Position numbers and translations under genes: made by a program | Part shown: piece after piece, positions 34,712-46,995 of the stretch | How the letters are laid out: each line of letters opens with the position of its first letter | How positions within the stretch are numbered: the first letter of the stretch is position 1 | Notes under the pieces: generated by a model | Seen by the model: only the letters and a program-made list of their open reading frames with translations | Told to the model about the DNA's origin: nothing | The model's database searches: none | Source of the DNA: Dugong dugon | Lineage: Eukaryota > Chordata > Mammalia > Sirenia > Dugongidae | Length of the DNA: 64,000 nt | Reading direction: 5' to 3' | Assembly (NCBI GenBank): GCA_030035585.1 | Contig: CM057463.1 | Span: forward strand, 140,090,736 to 140,154,735

Positions 34712-35630
34712 AAACTCATGAAAACGTTTACACACAAAAAGAAACAACCTTTGACGGTTATGGGGGTGGGTGGGAATGGAAAAACACTAAATACACAACA
34801 GATGTGTGGTAACTTTGGTGAAGGGTGGGACAGTGCACAAAACTGGAGAAGCCAGAGCAGTTTGGGGCAGGGCCACAGAGGCTTTGTGGACACATCCAGA
34901 TTCCCTGAGGGACCGAACTGCTGGGCTGGGGGCTGACGGGACCGTGGTCTTGGGAAACATCTAGCTCAATTGGCATAACATATTTTATAAAGAAAATGTT
35001 CTACAATCTACTTCGGTGAGTAGCGTCTGGGGTCTTAAAATCTTGTGAGCCACCATCTAAGATACTCCACTGGTCTCACCCTGTTGGGAGAATGAATAAA
35101 TCCAGAGACACAAGGGAAAGATTAGTCCAATGTACTAACAGACCACAACTACCACAGCTTTCACTAGACTGAGTCCAGCACAACTAGATGGTGCCTGGCT
35201 GCCACCACTGACTGCTGGATAGGAATCACAACAGAGGGTCCTGGACAGAGCTGGAGAAAAATGTAGAATAAAATTCAAACTTACAAAAAAAGGCAAGACT
35301 TACTGCCTAACAGAGACTGAAGAAACCCCAAGAGCATGGCCCCCGGACACCCTTTTGGTGCAGTAATGAAGTCTCTCCTGAAGTTCACCCTTCAGCTAAA
35401 GATTAGACAAAATCAAAAGGAGACTAAAGGGGAACACCAGCCCAGAGGCAAGGACTAGAATGCAGGAGGAGACAGGAAAACTGGCATTAGGGAACCCAAG
35501 GTAGAGAAGGGAGAGTGTTGGCATGTCATGGGGTTGGTAATCAATATTACAAAACAATATGCATACTATTTGCTTAATGAGAAGCTAGTTTGTTCTGTAA
35601 ACCTTCATCTAAAGTATAATAATAAAAAAA
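34712..35630 (+). other. 3' UTR of L1-D
   Basis: It is about 0.9 kb, parallel to that of L1-E. It ends in aaccttcatctaaagta and an A-rich tail. Confidence 0.85.
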
Positions 35631-35758
35631 AATGATGGAAAACTATGGGGAGGGGAAATTGAACCATTTGTTGATAAAATCTGAAAAATAAAAAAAAGAG
35701 GACAATCATAAGTGTCTTTCGTCGTAACTCGAATGTGTCGTAAGTCGGGTACTATCTG

Positions 35759-36957
35759 TATATCTTGGTGATTCTTGTAGCTTCTGCTTTGTGTAGTGCT
35801 CAGAAGATATTGGGCTCTCAATGAACATTTTCTGAGTCACTTAACGGAAGTTCACAGATCAGTTCGTATAGTAGAGAACATGGAGGCCCAATGAGGAGAT
35901 ATTTTGATAATCCACGCATTTAGTGGAAACATAGATTAAAAGATACTGTTGAATGAAGAATAGAAAAATTCTGAACTAAATCCAGAGTCTAAAGAATCTG
36001 AGGATAAAGGTAGTAGCCTCTCACTGGTGATCGGGAAACTGGATTCCGTAATTTTGGAGGTTGGGATTATGTAACACTCAGAAATGTTTGGTCAATTATA
36101 CTGGGTACGGTGTTGGATAAATAAGAACATGAAGGTCCAGTAATTGTGCAAAAGTGTGGACAGACATGATATTCATTGCTTAAAAAAATATTTATTTGAG
36201 CTTTTGCTATGATCAAGGCACAGAGCTAAATTCTGTTGGAGAATGTGTCAGGACCCAACCAAGATATTGTAGAAAATATAAAGCACGAATTAAGTCGTTT
36301 GCTTAGATAATGGAAGGGCTGAGACGTTAAAGAAGGGGCAGTGAGGCTAACTGGAGATTAACAACAGTAGGAAGCAACTAACATGTGGAGGCATAAAGGG
36401 AGGAGGTGAACGTATAGAAGCTTGGAGTCCAGGGTTACCGGTAGAACCTGGAACCAGAATAAGGATGTACTGAGCTGGAACTGGAACCATGGAGGAAAAT
36501 CAGCTGTCACCAGAGATGCTGGTTGACTCAGAGAGGGAGGAGGAATGCCCTGGCTTCTCTCTTCCTCCCACCTTTAAAACTCTAATTGAAGTTTCCTATT
36601 AATTGAACCCAGCTGGAAGCAGTTGCTGAGGGAGCAAGGGAACCATCAGGGATCAGCCCCCTTACCCCAGCTTCTCCCAGACTCAGAGCAGAACAGAAAG
36701 ATGAGAAATGGATCTGAGAGAAAATAGTCCAAGGCCTAGTATGGGGATATAAAGATAAATGACAAGCATCTTCCTCAAGAGGCTTACATTCTAGTAGAGC
36801 AAAAGAGGTAGGCATACAAATAACCATAATGCAGGAGAAGAATCACTTTCTTGAACAATAACTGGTGACATTGCTGTGGCAAGCTGAGCGACATGATAAA
36901 CAGCAAATAAACAAAACAAACAAGAAACAAGATTTCAGGTAATCAAAAATGGAGTTT
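35759..36957. other. Mostly unclassified DNA; probable antisense L2 near 36730-36850
   Basis: Most of this stretch shows no family I recognise and no gene. From about 36730 to 36850 the plus strand has L2-like antisense phrases: tatggggatataaagataaa and aagaggcttacattctagta. The L2 call is tentative. Confidence 0.5.
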
Positions 36958-38583
36958 GGAAGACTTCCGGGCAACATGGCGCTAGAGACAGAAGCACCAT
37001 GCCGCCCCTCCACAGCAAAGATCCAAAAAACTAAGCCAGACAAAATGGCAATCCTGAAACTCTAAGCATCAAATGAAGAGATAAAGAACTCAGCCAAGCA
37101 CCGAGCAGAATAAGAAACTGACAGAGGACAGAGAGTGTGGAGAGATACATGCAGAGGTCCCTTATCAGCTACCACAGCACAGATCTGCTATCTTGGACTT
37201 CTATCAGAGATTGGTCAACAGTGGGTACAGGAAAGCAGCTTCATGGAGCTTTCAGCAGGAGACAGAATGACAGGTAACCCACCCCCCCTCCCCCTTCATC
37301 ACCACTACTTAGCCTCCTCTGCTTCCTGCAGCCACAATCTCTTGGCCGGGAAGCACCAGCTTCACCCCAGTGTCGCTTGGATTCCACCCACCTGCTCTGG
37401 CCGGCTCCCTGAGTGCCTTTGGTTTGCTGTTGGTGTTGCTCTTTTCCACTTCTTTAGATTTCTTTCTTACCTCTCACCACCTCCCCCTCCATTCTTTCAA
37501 ATGCCTGGCTCCATGCGCCATCTTTGCTTCTTCCTGAAAGGCTGTGAAACAACACCTGGCTGCTGCTACCATGCTGGTGGGATCCTGGGGCTTTTTTCTT
37601 TTGCCTATTTGTTTTGAATTGTTTGTTTTCTTTTTCTTTTCTCAAATTGGGAAGCCGTTCTAGCTGGGCAGTACTACGCAGCTTGGGACCTACTGCCTCA
37701 GTTTGTACAGATGTGCAGAGGGTTCCCTGAGGGCATTTCTTTATTCTTGTATTTTTTTTTTCTGTTTTTTGGGTTTTTTTCTTGTTCTTTTTTCTATTTG
37801 TTTTGTTTTCTTTTCTCTCTTTTTCCCTTTTTGTCATTCTTCATTACTTACTTCTCTATGCTCTTCATTCTTGTCTCTCTATACTTACCTCCCTTCCTGT
37901 CTCCTGAAGACCTTGCACTGAGTGACACTTCTACCAGTTCTAGGCAGGACATCCTACGCAGCCTGGGAGCAACTTCCCCAGACCTCGCAGCTGCACTGGT
38001 GGGATCCCAGGGGGCTTTTCTTTTGTTTCTAATTTTTATTCATTTTTTTTTTTTCGTTTTCCTTTTCTCCTTCTTCTACTCCATTTTGTTTTCTCCAGTT
38101 CTCCGTCTCTCATCTCTCCACTCCAACAGCAAGCCCCTTTAGCACTTTTTTGTTTGTAAGTTTTTGGCTCCTGTTCCTCCCTCATCTCTTTCGTCTTTCC
38201 CATACCCATCTTAGCTTCACACATCAAAATCTCCCCCATCCATCCTGCCTACTTGCACCTTGCGTTAAACATCACACCCTCAAGCAGCACAGGCACAGCC
38301 TACCGGAACTTGCCATGCCCTAATTCCTGGCCCACCCTGTTGGCCATACTACGGGCCAAAAACAACCCACACCAGCAACTCCTCTTCAGCTAGACCTGAC
38401 CTGCTGTACCATACCTGAGTGACTGACCCTGCCAATTGGAGAAGGAGGCAAAAAGGACCGTGCCCACAGATGAGCAAACAACAAAGAACGCCCAAATTGC
38501 CTGCTCAAATATAACAAAATAAAACAAAAAGCAGGATGAAACAAACAAATCTACAATCAATAAACAAAGAAATTAACTGTTGA
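36958..38583 (+). promoter_or_regulatory. 5' UTR/promoter region of L1-E
   Basis: About 1.6 kb upstream of ORF1, with the pyrimidine-rich monomer type seen in L1-D but fewer clear repeats (one anchor gcctggctccatgcgccatc near 37503, another block near 37890-37960). Several open frames here are low-complexity (Phe/Ser/Leu-rich) and not L1 proteins. Confidence 0.65.
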
Positions 38584-40150
38584 ATGTTCCAAAGACAGCA
38601 GACAATATCAAAACATATCAAAAAACAGGACAAGAAGGTTCCAGTAGGTGTCCAAAATAAAACATCATGACTTTCCAGTAGAAGAAGAGGCACTAGAACT
38701 ACCTGATAGGGAATTCAAATCTCTAATATTCAGAGCTATCCAAGAGTTGAAGCAAAAAGCAGACAAAAATGAGGAAAAAATAGACAAATTCATGGAAAAT
38801 ATGGACAAAAAAATGGAAGAATTCAGGAAAATAATGAGAGAACAAAACACTAAAATAAATTCATAACTAGAAATCATACAGAAACAACAACTAAAATTCA
38901 AAAGATAAAAAAAGAAGATTACAGAAATGGACACTGTCATAGAAGGGCTGAGGAGCGGGTTTGAAATGATGGAGGATAGGATCAGCAAAATTGAAGACAA
39001 ACAATTGGATACAACTCTGAGGAAAAACCAGAAAAAAGAATGAAGAAAAATGAAGAAACCCTGAGAATTATGTGGGATACAATCAAAAGCAAAAATCTGC
39101 TAGTGATTGGAGTTCCAGAACAGGGGGAGAAAACAGAAAAGACAGAGAGGATCATTGAAAAATTGCTGACAGAAAACTTCCCTGATATCATGAAAAGCTG
39201 ACCATCCAAGAAGCTCAATGAACCCCATATAGGATAGACCCCAAAAGAAAATCAGGAAGGCGTATCATAATCACACTCGCTAAAACCAAAGACAAAAAAT
39301 CCTGAGAACAGCTTGAGAAAAACAAAAAGTCACATACAGACGAGAAAGAATAAGACTAAGCTCGGTTTATTCGGCAGAAACCACGCTGGCAAGAAGGCAA
39401 TGGGATAACATATATAAACCCTTGAAAGAAAAAAATTACCAGCCAAGAACTGCGAAAAGCTCATTCAGATATGATGGTGAAATTAGGTCATTTCCAGATA
39501 AATAGAAATTAAGGGACTGTCTTAGTCATCTACTGCTGTTCTAACAGCAGTACCACAAGTGGATGGCTTTAACAAAGAGAAGTTTATTCTCTCACAGTCC
39601 AGTAGGCTGCAAGTCAAAATTCAGGGCAATAGCTCCAGGAGAAGGCTTTCTCTATCTGTCGGCTCTGGAGGAAGGTCCTTGTGATGTATCAGTCTTCCTT
39701 TGGTCTGGGAGCATCTCAGTGCAGGAACCTCAGGTCCAAAGGATGCGCACTGCTCCCGGCGCTGCTTTCTTGGTGGTATGAGTTTCCCATATGTCTCTGC
39801 TCATGTCTCCCTTTTATATCTCAAAAGAGATCGGATTAAGACAGTATCTAATCTTGTAAACCTCATTAGGATAGTCTCATTACAGTAATAGAATTTACAA
39901 CACATAAGGAGATCACACATAACCTCATCATAGTGATAGAGTTTACAACACATAAGGAAATCTTACCAGACTACACAATAATACAATACTGGCAATCATG
40001 GCCTAGCCAAGTTGCTACACAAAGTTTTTGGGGGTGGCAAAATTCAATCCATGATGGGGACTAAGTAAAAACCAAACAAAACTTACAAGAATTATTACAG
40101 GGAGTCCTTTGATCCGAGAACAATAAACATAAGACCACAGGCTGAATCAA
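38584..40150 (+). pseudogene. ORF1: L1-E ORF1, broken and split by an LTR
   Basis: ATG at 38584 gives MFQRQQTISKHIKKQDKKVP and then a TGA about 30 codons in, where sisters continue DDLPVEE. The coiled-coil part is open at 38648-38866 (LIFRAIQELKQKADKNEEKI). The RRM-like part (TLRIMWDTIKSKNLLVIGVP) lies at about 39060-39120 in another frame. The C-terminal domain is interrupted at 39518 by the LTR and ends near 40150. The 3' limit is approximate. Confidence 0.85.
39518..40056 (-). mobile_element. MaLR-like solo LTR inside L1-E ORF1
   Basis: The plus strand runs from tgtcttagtcatctactgct to caatccatgatg, the complement of the same LTR family as 17365-18062. The flanks gggac at 39513-39517 and 40057-40061 are an exact 5-base duplication, the usual size for ERVL-MaLR. 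It has a TATA-like motif (complement of cttttatatctc near 39811) and an AATAAA-type signal (complement of tttattctc near 39584). A 48-base-period duplication lies at 39884-39965. No viral coding region is present. Confidence 0.9.
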
Positions 40151-40561
40151 AGACACAAGTTTTTACCAGCCAGATACCAACCTAGGAAATGAACTCTCAA
40201 GGACATCCAAAAATGAGGCATTATAGCAGGGAACCAGAGTAAATAACAACAGCAACAGAACAATAAAAGAGGGAATAAATACTGTAGGTATAGAACCTTC
40301 TAATGGAGAAGAAGGCAAGGTAATACCAAGTGATAATAGACTGGTTCAAACCTAGGAAGATAAGGGTAAATTTAAAGGTAACCACAAAGAAAGTTAACAA
40401 ACCTACTCATCAAAATAACGAAGAAAAACATAAACTCTCAGTAAACACAAAACAAACAAACAAAACAAAAATAGGAAAAAAATCCACCAACAAAAGGAAT
40501 TCAGCACAGGAGAGTAAGAGGAAGAAAGAAAACGTCAGCACCACAAAAAAAGCACAACAAA

Positions 40562-43500
40562 ATGACAGCAATAAACTCATACCCATCAATAATTACACTG
40601 AATGTAAATGGCCTCAATTCACTTGTAAAGAGACGGAGAGTGACTGAATTAATAAAAAAATAGGGTCCATCAATATGCTGTCTACAAGAGATTTATCTTA
40701 GAAACAAAGAAGTAAATTTGTTAAAAATCAAAGAGTGGGGAAAAAAATCAAGCAAACAGCTAGCAAAAAAGAGCAGGAGTGGCAATACTAATCTCAGATA
40801 AAATAGACTTTGAAACAAAATCCACCATAAAAGACAAAGGACATTATATAATGACTAAGGGGATAATCCGTCATGAATACATAACCATAATAAACATCTA
40901 CGCACCCAATAACCGGGGTCCAAAACACATAAAACAAACTCTAGCACACTGAAAAGAGAAGTTCACAGTTCCACAATAGTAGTAGGAGACTTCAACACAC
41001 CACTCTCGGTAAAGGACAGAACATCTAGAAAGAAACTCAGCAAAGATACAGAAGACCTAAAGGGCACGATCAGCCAACTTGACCTCATAGAAATATATAG
41101 AACACTACACCCAACAGCTGCAAAGTACACATTCTTTTCCAATGCACATGGAACGTTCTCCAGAATAGACCTCATCTTAAGCCACAGAGCAATCCTCAAC
41201 AAGATCCAAAAGGCTAGATGATACAAAGTATCTTCTTTGACCACAATGCCATCAAGTTAGAAATTAACAACAGGAAGAGCAAGGAAAACAAAATCAATTA
41301 CATGGAAACTGAATAACACCCTGCTTACACACCAATGGGTGACAGAACAAATCAGAGATGGAATCAAAAAATTCCTAGAATGAAACGAGAATGGAAAAAC
41401 ATCACAGCAAAACCTTTGGGACACTGCAAAGGCAGTCCTCAGAGGACACTTTATAGCCATAGATGCCCACATCAAAAAAGAAGAAAGGGACAAAATCAAA
41501 ACATCAATTACAGAACTCAGATAGAAAGAGAACAGCAAAAAAGCCCACAGCCACGGGAAAAAAGGAAATAATAAAGATCAGAGCAGAAATAAATGAAATA
41601 GAGAATAGAAAAACAATAGAAAGAATCAACAAAACCAGAAGTTGGTTCTTTGAAAGAATCAACAAAATCTACAAACCACTAGCCAGACTGACAAAAGAAA
41701 AACAGGAGTGGACGCAAATAGCCCAAATAAGAAATGAAACGGGGGACGCTGCAAAAGACACAATTGAAATACAAAGGATTGTTACAGAGTATTATGAAAA
41801 ACTATACTTCAACAGCTTTGTAAACCTAGAGGAAATGGATAAATTTCTAGAAACACACAACCTACCCAAACTACCACAAAGTGATGTTGAAAATCTGAAC
41901 AGTCTCATAACAAGAGAAGAGATTGAAAGGTAATAAAAAAAATGCCCCCAACAAAAAAAGCCCTGGCCCAGACGGCTTCACTAGAGAATTCTGCCAAACA
42001 TTCAAAGAACTTATACCAGTACTACTCAAAATATTTCCGAACACAGAAAAGGAAGGGATCCTTCCAAATTAATTTTATGAAGCCAGCATAACCCTGATAC
42101 CAAAACCAGGCAAAGACACCACAAAATAAGAAACTTACAGAAAAATATCTCTCATGAATATAGATGCAAAAATTCTCAATTAAATTTTAGCCAATACAAT
42201 TCAGCATCCTTTCAAAAAAATAACAGACCGTGACCAACTAGGATTCATACCAGGTATGCAAGGATGGGTCAACATTAGGAAATCAATCAACGTAATCCAT
42301 CACATAAATAAAATAAAGGAAAAGAATCACATGATCACCTCAACTGATGCAGAAAGGTATTCGAGAGAATCCAACACCCATTCATGATAATAACTCTCAG
42401 AAAAATAGGTATAGAAGGGAAATATCTCAACATAATAAAGGGCATCTATGCAAAACAAACAGCCAACATCATTCTTAATGGAGAGAAGTTGAAAAGAATC
42501 CCCCTGAGAACAGGAACAAGACAAGGATGCCCTTTATCGCCACTCCTATCTAACATTGTGCCAGAAGTTCTAGCTAGAGCAATAAGGCAAGAAAAAGAAA
42601 TAAAAGGCACCCAACCTGGTAAATAAGAAGTTAAACTGTCCCTGTTCACGGATGATATGACTATACATAGAAAATCCTAAAGACTCCATGAGAAAACTAC
42701 TGGAACTACTAGAAAGATGCGGCAGAGTAGCAGGATACAAGATAAATATACAAAAATCGGTTGGATTCCTATACACCAATAAGGAGAACAATGCAAAGGA
42801 AATCAAGAAAAAAATACCATTTATAATAGCCTCTAAAAAAATAAAATACTTAGGAATAAATCTAACCAGGGATGTAAAAGACCTCTACAAAGAAAACTAC
42901 AAAACACTACTGCAAGAAACCCAAAGGGATCTACATAAATGGAAAAACAAATCATGCTCATGGATAGGTAGACTCAACATTGCGAAAATGACAATTCTAC
43001 CCAGAGCAATTTACAAATACAATGCAATCCTGAACCAAATACCAACAACATTCTTTAAAGAGATGGAAAAACTAATCATTAACTTTATATGGAAAGGGAA
43101 GAATCCCTGGATAAGTAAAGCACTAATGAAGAAGAATAAAGTAGGAGGACTCACACTACCTGACCTCAGAACATACTATACAGCTACGGTAGTCGGAACA
43201 GCCTGGTACTAGTACAATGACAGAACATTGACCAATGGAACAGAATTGGGAACCAAAACGTAAATCCATCCACCTACTGTCACCTGATCTTTGGCAAGGG
43301 CCCAAAGACCATCAAATGGGGGAAAAGACAATCTTTTCAACAAATGGTGCTGGCAAAACTGGATATCCAACTACAAAAAAATGAAAAAGGACCCATACCT
43401 CACACCATACACAAAAACTAATTCAAAATGGATCAAAGACTTAAAGATAAAGCCAAAAACTATGAAGTTCGTAGAAGAAAAAATAGGATCAATGCTAACA

Positions 43501-44365
43501 GCCCTAATACACGGCATTAACAGGATACAGACCATAAGCAACAACACACAAACTCCAGAAGATAAGCGAGATAACTGGGATCTTCTAAACATTAAACACT
43601 TATGCTCATCAAAAGACTTCACCAAAAGAGTAAAAAGAGAACCTACATACTGGGAAAAATTTTTGGAAATTACAAGTCAGACAAAGGTCTAATCTCCAAA
43701 ATTTACAAGAAAATCAACACCTCTACGACAAAAAGACAAATAATCCTATTAAAATGTGGGCAAAGGAAATGAACAGACTCTTCATCAAAGAAGACATTCA
43801 AGCGGCCAACAGAAACATAAGGAGATGGTTTTGATCACTAACCATTAGAGAAATGCAAATTAAAACCACAATCAGATACCATCTCACTCCGGTATTACTG
43901 GCACAAATCAAAAACACTGAAAATAACAAATGTCGGAGAGGCTGTGGGGAGACTGGAACACTTATGCACTGCTGGTGGGAATGCATAATGATACAACCAT
44001 TTTGGAAAATGATATGGCACTTCCTTAGAAAGCTAGAAATGGAAATACCATGAGATCCAGCAATCCAACTCCTAGGAATATATACCAGAGAAATAAAAGC
44101 CGTCACATGACTAGACTTATGCACACACATGTTCACTGCAGCATTGTTTACAATAGCAAAAAGATGGAAACAACCTAGATGCCCATCAACAGATGAATGG
44201 ATAAACAAACTATGGTACATACACACAATGGAGTATTATGTAACGATAAAGAACAATGATGAATCTGTGAAGCATCTCGTAACATGGATGAATGTGGGGA
44301 ACATTATGCTGAGTGAAATAAGTCAATCACAAAAGGACAAATATTGTATGAAACCTCTACTGTAA
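40562..44365 (+). pseudogene. ORF2: L1-E ORF2 (endonuclease/reverse transcriptase), broken
   Basis: ATG at 40562 starts MTAINSYPSIITLNVNGLNS and the stop is TAA at 44363-44365 after the shared KDKYCMKPLL ending. Endonuclease blocks are visible between 40600 and 41280 (VVGDFNTPLSVKDRTS, RIDLIL), with stops. RT pieces: 41463-41933 (fingers), 42384-42626 ([17 protein letters not shown]), 42688-43212 (174 residues, thumb: [37 protein letters not shown]). The active-site box at 42645-42656 reads FTDD instead of FADD and is preceded by a stop. The C-terminal Cys-containing region ([14 protein letters not shown]) is at 43853-44053. At least six breaks make it non-functional. Confidence 0.93.
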
Positions 44366-45302
44366 AAACTCAAGAAATAGTTTACACACAAAAACAAACA
44401 ATCTTTGTTGGTTACAAGGGATGGGAGGGCTGGAGGGGAATACTAAATAGACAATAAATAAATGGTAAATTTGGTGAAGGGTAAGACAGTACACAGTAAT
44501 GGGGAAGCCAGCACAACTTGTACAAGGAAAAATCATGGAAGCTCCATGCACACATCTAAATTCCCTGAGGGACTGAATTGCTAGGCAGAGGGCTGTGGGG
44601 ACCATGGTCTCGGGGAACATCTATCTCAATTGGCATAACACAGTTTATAAAGACAATGTTCTACATTCTACCTTGGTGAGTAGCGTCTCAGGTCCTAAAA
44701 ACTTGTGAACAGCCATCAAAGATACTCCACTGGTCTCACTCTTTCAAGAGCAAGGGAGAATGAAGATAACAGGATACAAGGAAACGATTAATCCAAAGGA
44801 CTAATGGGCCACGGCTACCAAGGCCTCCACCAGACTGAGTCCAGTACAACTAGATGGTGCCCGGCTGCCACCACTGACTGCTCTGACAGGGATCACAATA
44901 GAGGATCCCGGACCGAGCTGGAGAAAAATGAAGAGCAAAATTCTAACTCACAAAAACAGACCAGACTTACTGGCCTGACAGAGACTGGAGAAACCCCAAG
45001 AGTCTGGCCCCCAGACACCCTTTTAGCTCAGTAATGAAGTCACTCCTGAGGTTCATCCTTCAGTCAAAGATTAGACAGGGCCGTAAAACAAAACAAGACT
45101 AAAGGGGCACACCAGCCCAGGGACAAGGACCAGAAGGCAGGAGGGTCAGGAAGGATGGTAATAGGGAACCCAAGGTTGAGAAGGGACGGTGTTGACATGT
45201 TGTGGGGTTGTTAACCAATCTCATAAAACAATATGTGTACTAACTGTTCAATAAGAAACTATTTGTTCTGTAAACCTTCATCTAAAGTACCATGAAAAAA
45301 AA
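44366..45302 (+). other. 3' UTR of L1-E
   Basis: About 0.94 kb, matching the 3' UTRs of L1-A, L1-D and L1-F. A 76-residue open frame at 44804-45034 is part of the UTR and is not preserved in the sister copies. Confidence 0.85.
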
Positions 45303-45309
45303 TTAAAGA

Positions 45310-45805
45310 CATAAAAAAAAATACAAAATTGTAAGGGGGATGGGTGTCCTCGGTGTGGGAGTCAGGGCAGGTTGCCAAACTAGAAAGGCTGCTCACAGTG
45401 AGCCTCACGGAGAAGATGAGAGGAATGACTTGAAGGAGGTGAGAGCATTAGTCAAATGATAAAGAGCATTCCAAGTAGAAGGAAGTTAATAAAAATGCCC
45501 TAAGAAGAAATCATGTCTGATATATTCAAGAGACGGCAAAAAGGCAAGATAGCTGGACCAGATGAGGGAGAGAGAAGAGAAGAATTTGGAGATGAGGTAA
45601 AAAGTTAAATGGGTGGGGGCTAACAAACGTCAAGGTAATGACCTTTGCTTTAAGTCTGAGTGAAATGGAGAGTCTATGCAGGGTCTGGAGCAGAGGAGTA
45701 AAATTATCTAACCTACATTTTGAAGGATTGCTCTGGGTGCTTATACTGAGAATAAACTTAGGGGTGGAGGAGCAAGGGAGGAGACAGGAAAATCTGCCCC
45801 ATTCT
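45310..45805 (-). mobile_element. L2 LINE fragment, antisense
   Basis: The plus strand shows antisense L2 phrases: agcattccaagtagaaggaa, tgacctttgctttaagtctg, gtctggagcagaggagtaaa and ggattgctctgggtgctta. The frame at 45638-45853 is antisense to this repeat. Confidence 0.78.
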
Positions 45806-46338
45806 GCAGCTTCTTCTTTCACTCTCTTAATGATGTCTTTTTACAAACAATAAGCTTAGCTTTATCTTTTTTTTCCTTTATAGTGAGCAGAAATGTTTGC
45901 CTACTCCAAGCTCAAGGAGATATTCTTTTCTTATAAAAGCTTTATTTTTATATCTTTCCATTTAGATTTATAATCCATCTGAATTGATTTTTGAGTATGA
46001 AGTTGAGTAGATGTCAAAATTCTCTTTTTTACCCCATGTGGATAGCCAATTGGCCAAACTATTTATTGACAAAACTTATGTAGCAGAATGCCACTTTTGT
46101 TGTCATGAATCAGATGACTGTATAAGTATAGGTCTGTCACTGAAAACTCTATTCTGTTCCATTTGTCTATCTGTCTATCTTTCCACCAATACCACATGGT
46201 CTTAAATTCTACAGCTTTATAATAAATCTTGATATTAGTTAGCAAAAGTCCTCCAGCTTCATTGTCTTTCATCAGGACTACCTTGGCTAAATTTTGCCCT
46301 TTTGTATTTCCATATAAATTTTAGAATCCACTTGTCAG

Positions 46339-46340
<2 letters not shown>

Positions 46341-46385
<45 letters not shown>

Positions 46386-46399
46386 ACACACACACTCAT
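46341..46399. repeat. (CA)n microsatellite
   Basis: Nearly 60 bases of CA dinucleotides with two CT interruptions. Confidence 0.98.
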
Positions 46400-46428
46400 G
46401 CTGTGATTTGGGTTGGAATTATAAAAAG

Positions 46429-46623
46429 TGGTGCAAACGGTTAACACACATCGGCTGCTAATCAAAAGGTTGGAGGTTCCAGACCACCCAGAGGCATCTC
46501 AAAATAAAGTCATGGCCATCTACTTCTGAAAAATCAGCCATTGAAAATGCAGTGGCACACAGTTCTACTCTGACACACACATGGGGTCACCATAAGTCAT
46601 GACTGACTCAATGGCGACTGGTA
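46429..46623 (+). mobile_element. AfroSINE, variant with RTE-like middle
   Basis: Head gtggtgcaaacggttaac, gctgctaatcaaaaggttgg, middle ggccatctacttctgaaaaa with tcagccattgaaaatgc, then cagttctactctgacacac, ggggtcaccataagtcatg and tcaatggcgactgg. The middle block has the same order as in the RTE 5' UTR (58088-58125). Confidence 0.9.
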
Positions 46624-46995
46624 ATTGGTAATAAATCAATTTGGAGAGAATGGGCATTTTGCAATCTGAACACAGCATATATTTCAGTTTATTTATGTTT
46701 TGTTTTCTTCCTGTAGATAATATTCCATAGTTTTCAGTGAAAGGTACTTTCATTAGATTTATTCATAAATATCTGATATATTTTTTTAATATTATTACGT
46801 ATGGTATCAATTTTTAAATTTCATTTTCTATTGGCTTGGTGGTGGTATATAAAAATATCATTGATTTCTTTTTTATATTGACTTGATATCAAGTGACTTT
46901 GCTAGGATTATTTATTAATTCCAATAATTTGTCTATTGATTTGTTTGGGTATTCTACATACACAATGATGTCATCTACATTCTTTATACATGTTT

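Larger units (their letters stand above)
29275..35630 (+). mobile_element. L1-D: L1 LINE with internal deletion
   Basis: The 5' end (ggggcagagccaacatggca) and 3' end (gtaaaccttcatctaaagta plus an A tail) are both present. Between them are a 2 kb 5' UTR, ORF1, the endonuclease half of ORF2, then directly the C-terminal part of ORF2 and a 3' UTR. Compared with L1-E, about 1.8 kb of ORF2 is missing at 33557. It interrupts the Tigger-like element. A-rich flanks ending in gatg on both sides (29271-29274; near 35633-35636) may be the target-site duplication. Confidence 0.93.
29007..35758. mobile_element. Tigger-like DNA transposon (non-autonomous), split by L1-D
   Basis: The left terminus (caggttatccctgacttac, from 29007) and the right terminus (complement cagatagtacccgacttac, ending 35758) are inverted repeats. 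Both are bounded by TA dinucleotides (29005-29006 and 35759-35760), as expected for Tc1/mariner/pogo-type insertion. The interior left of L1-D (29085-29274) and right of it (35631-35690) is AT-rich with no transposase. The name Tigger-like rests on the CAG terminus, the TA target and remembered similarity; the exact family is not certain. Confidence 0.8.
36958..45302 (+). mobile_element. L1-E: near full-length L1 LINE, inactive
   Basis: It begins ggaagacttccgggcaacat (36958) and ends gtaaaccttcatctaaagta plus an A tail (45302). Between are the 5' UTR, ORF1, ORF2 and a 3' UTR. The span is about 8.3 kb including a 539-base solo LTR (39518-40056), so the L1 itself is about 7.8 kb. I could not find a convincing target-site duplication. 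It is the most complete L1 of the window in layout, although many stops make it inactive. Confidence 0.94.
45860..46995 (-). mobile_element. L1-H: old L1 ORF2 fragment, antisense
   Basis: The plus strand resembles the complement of L1 ORF2. Phrases such as ctctattctgttccatttgt, ctccagcttcattgtctttc and cacaatgatgtcatctacat mark the C-terminal and RT active-site region. A short minus-strand frame at 46063-46272 reads GLLLTNIKIYYKAVEFKTMW, the degraded L1 counterpart of GLTLPDLRTYYTATVVGTAW. It holds the CA repeat and the SINE, and separates the two L2 pieces. Confidence 0.8.
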
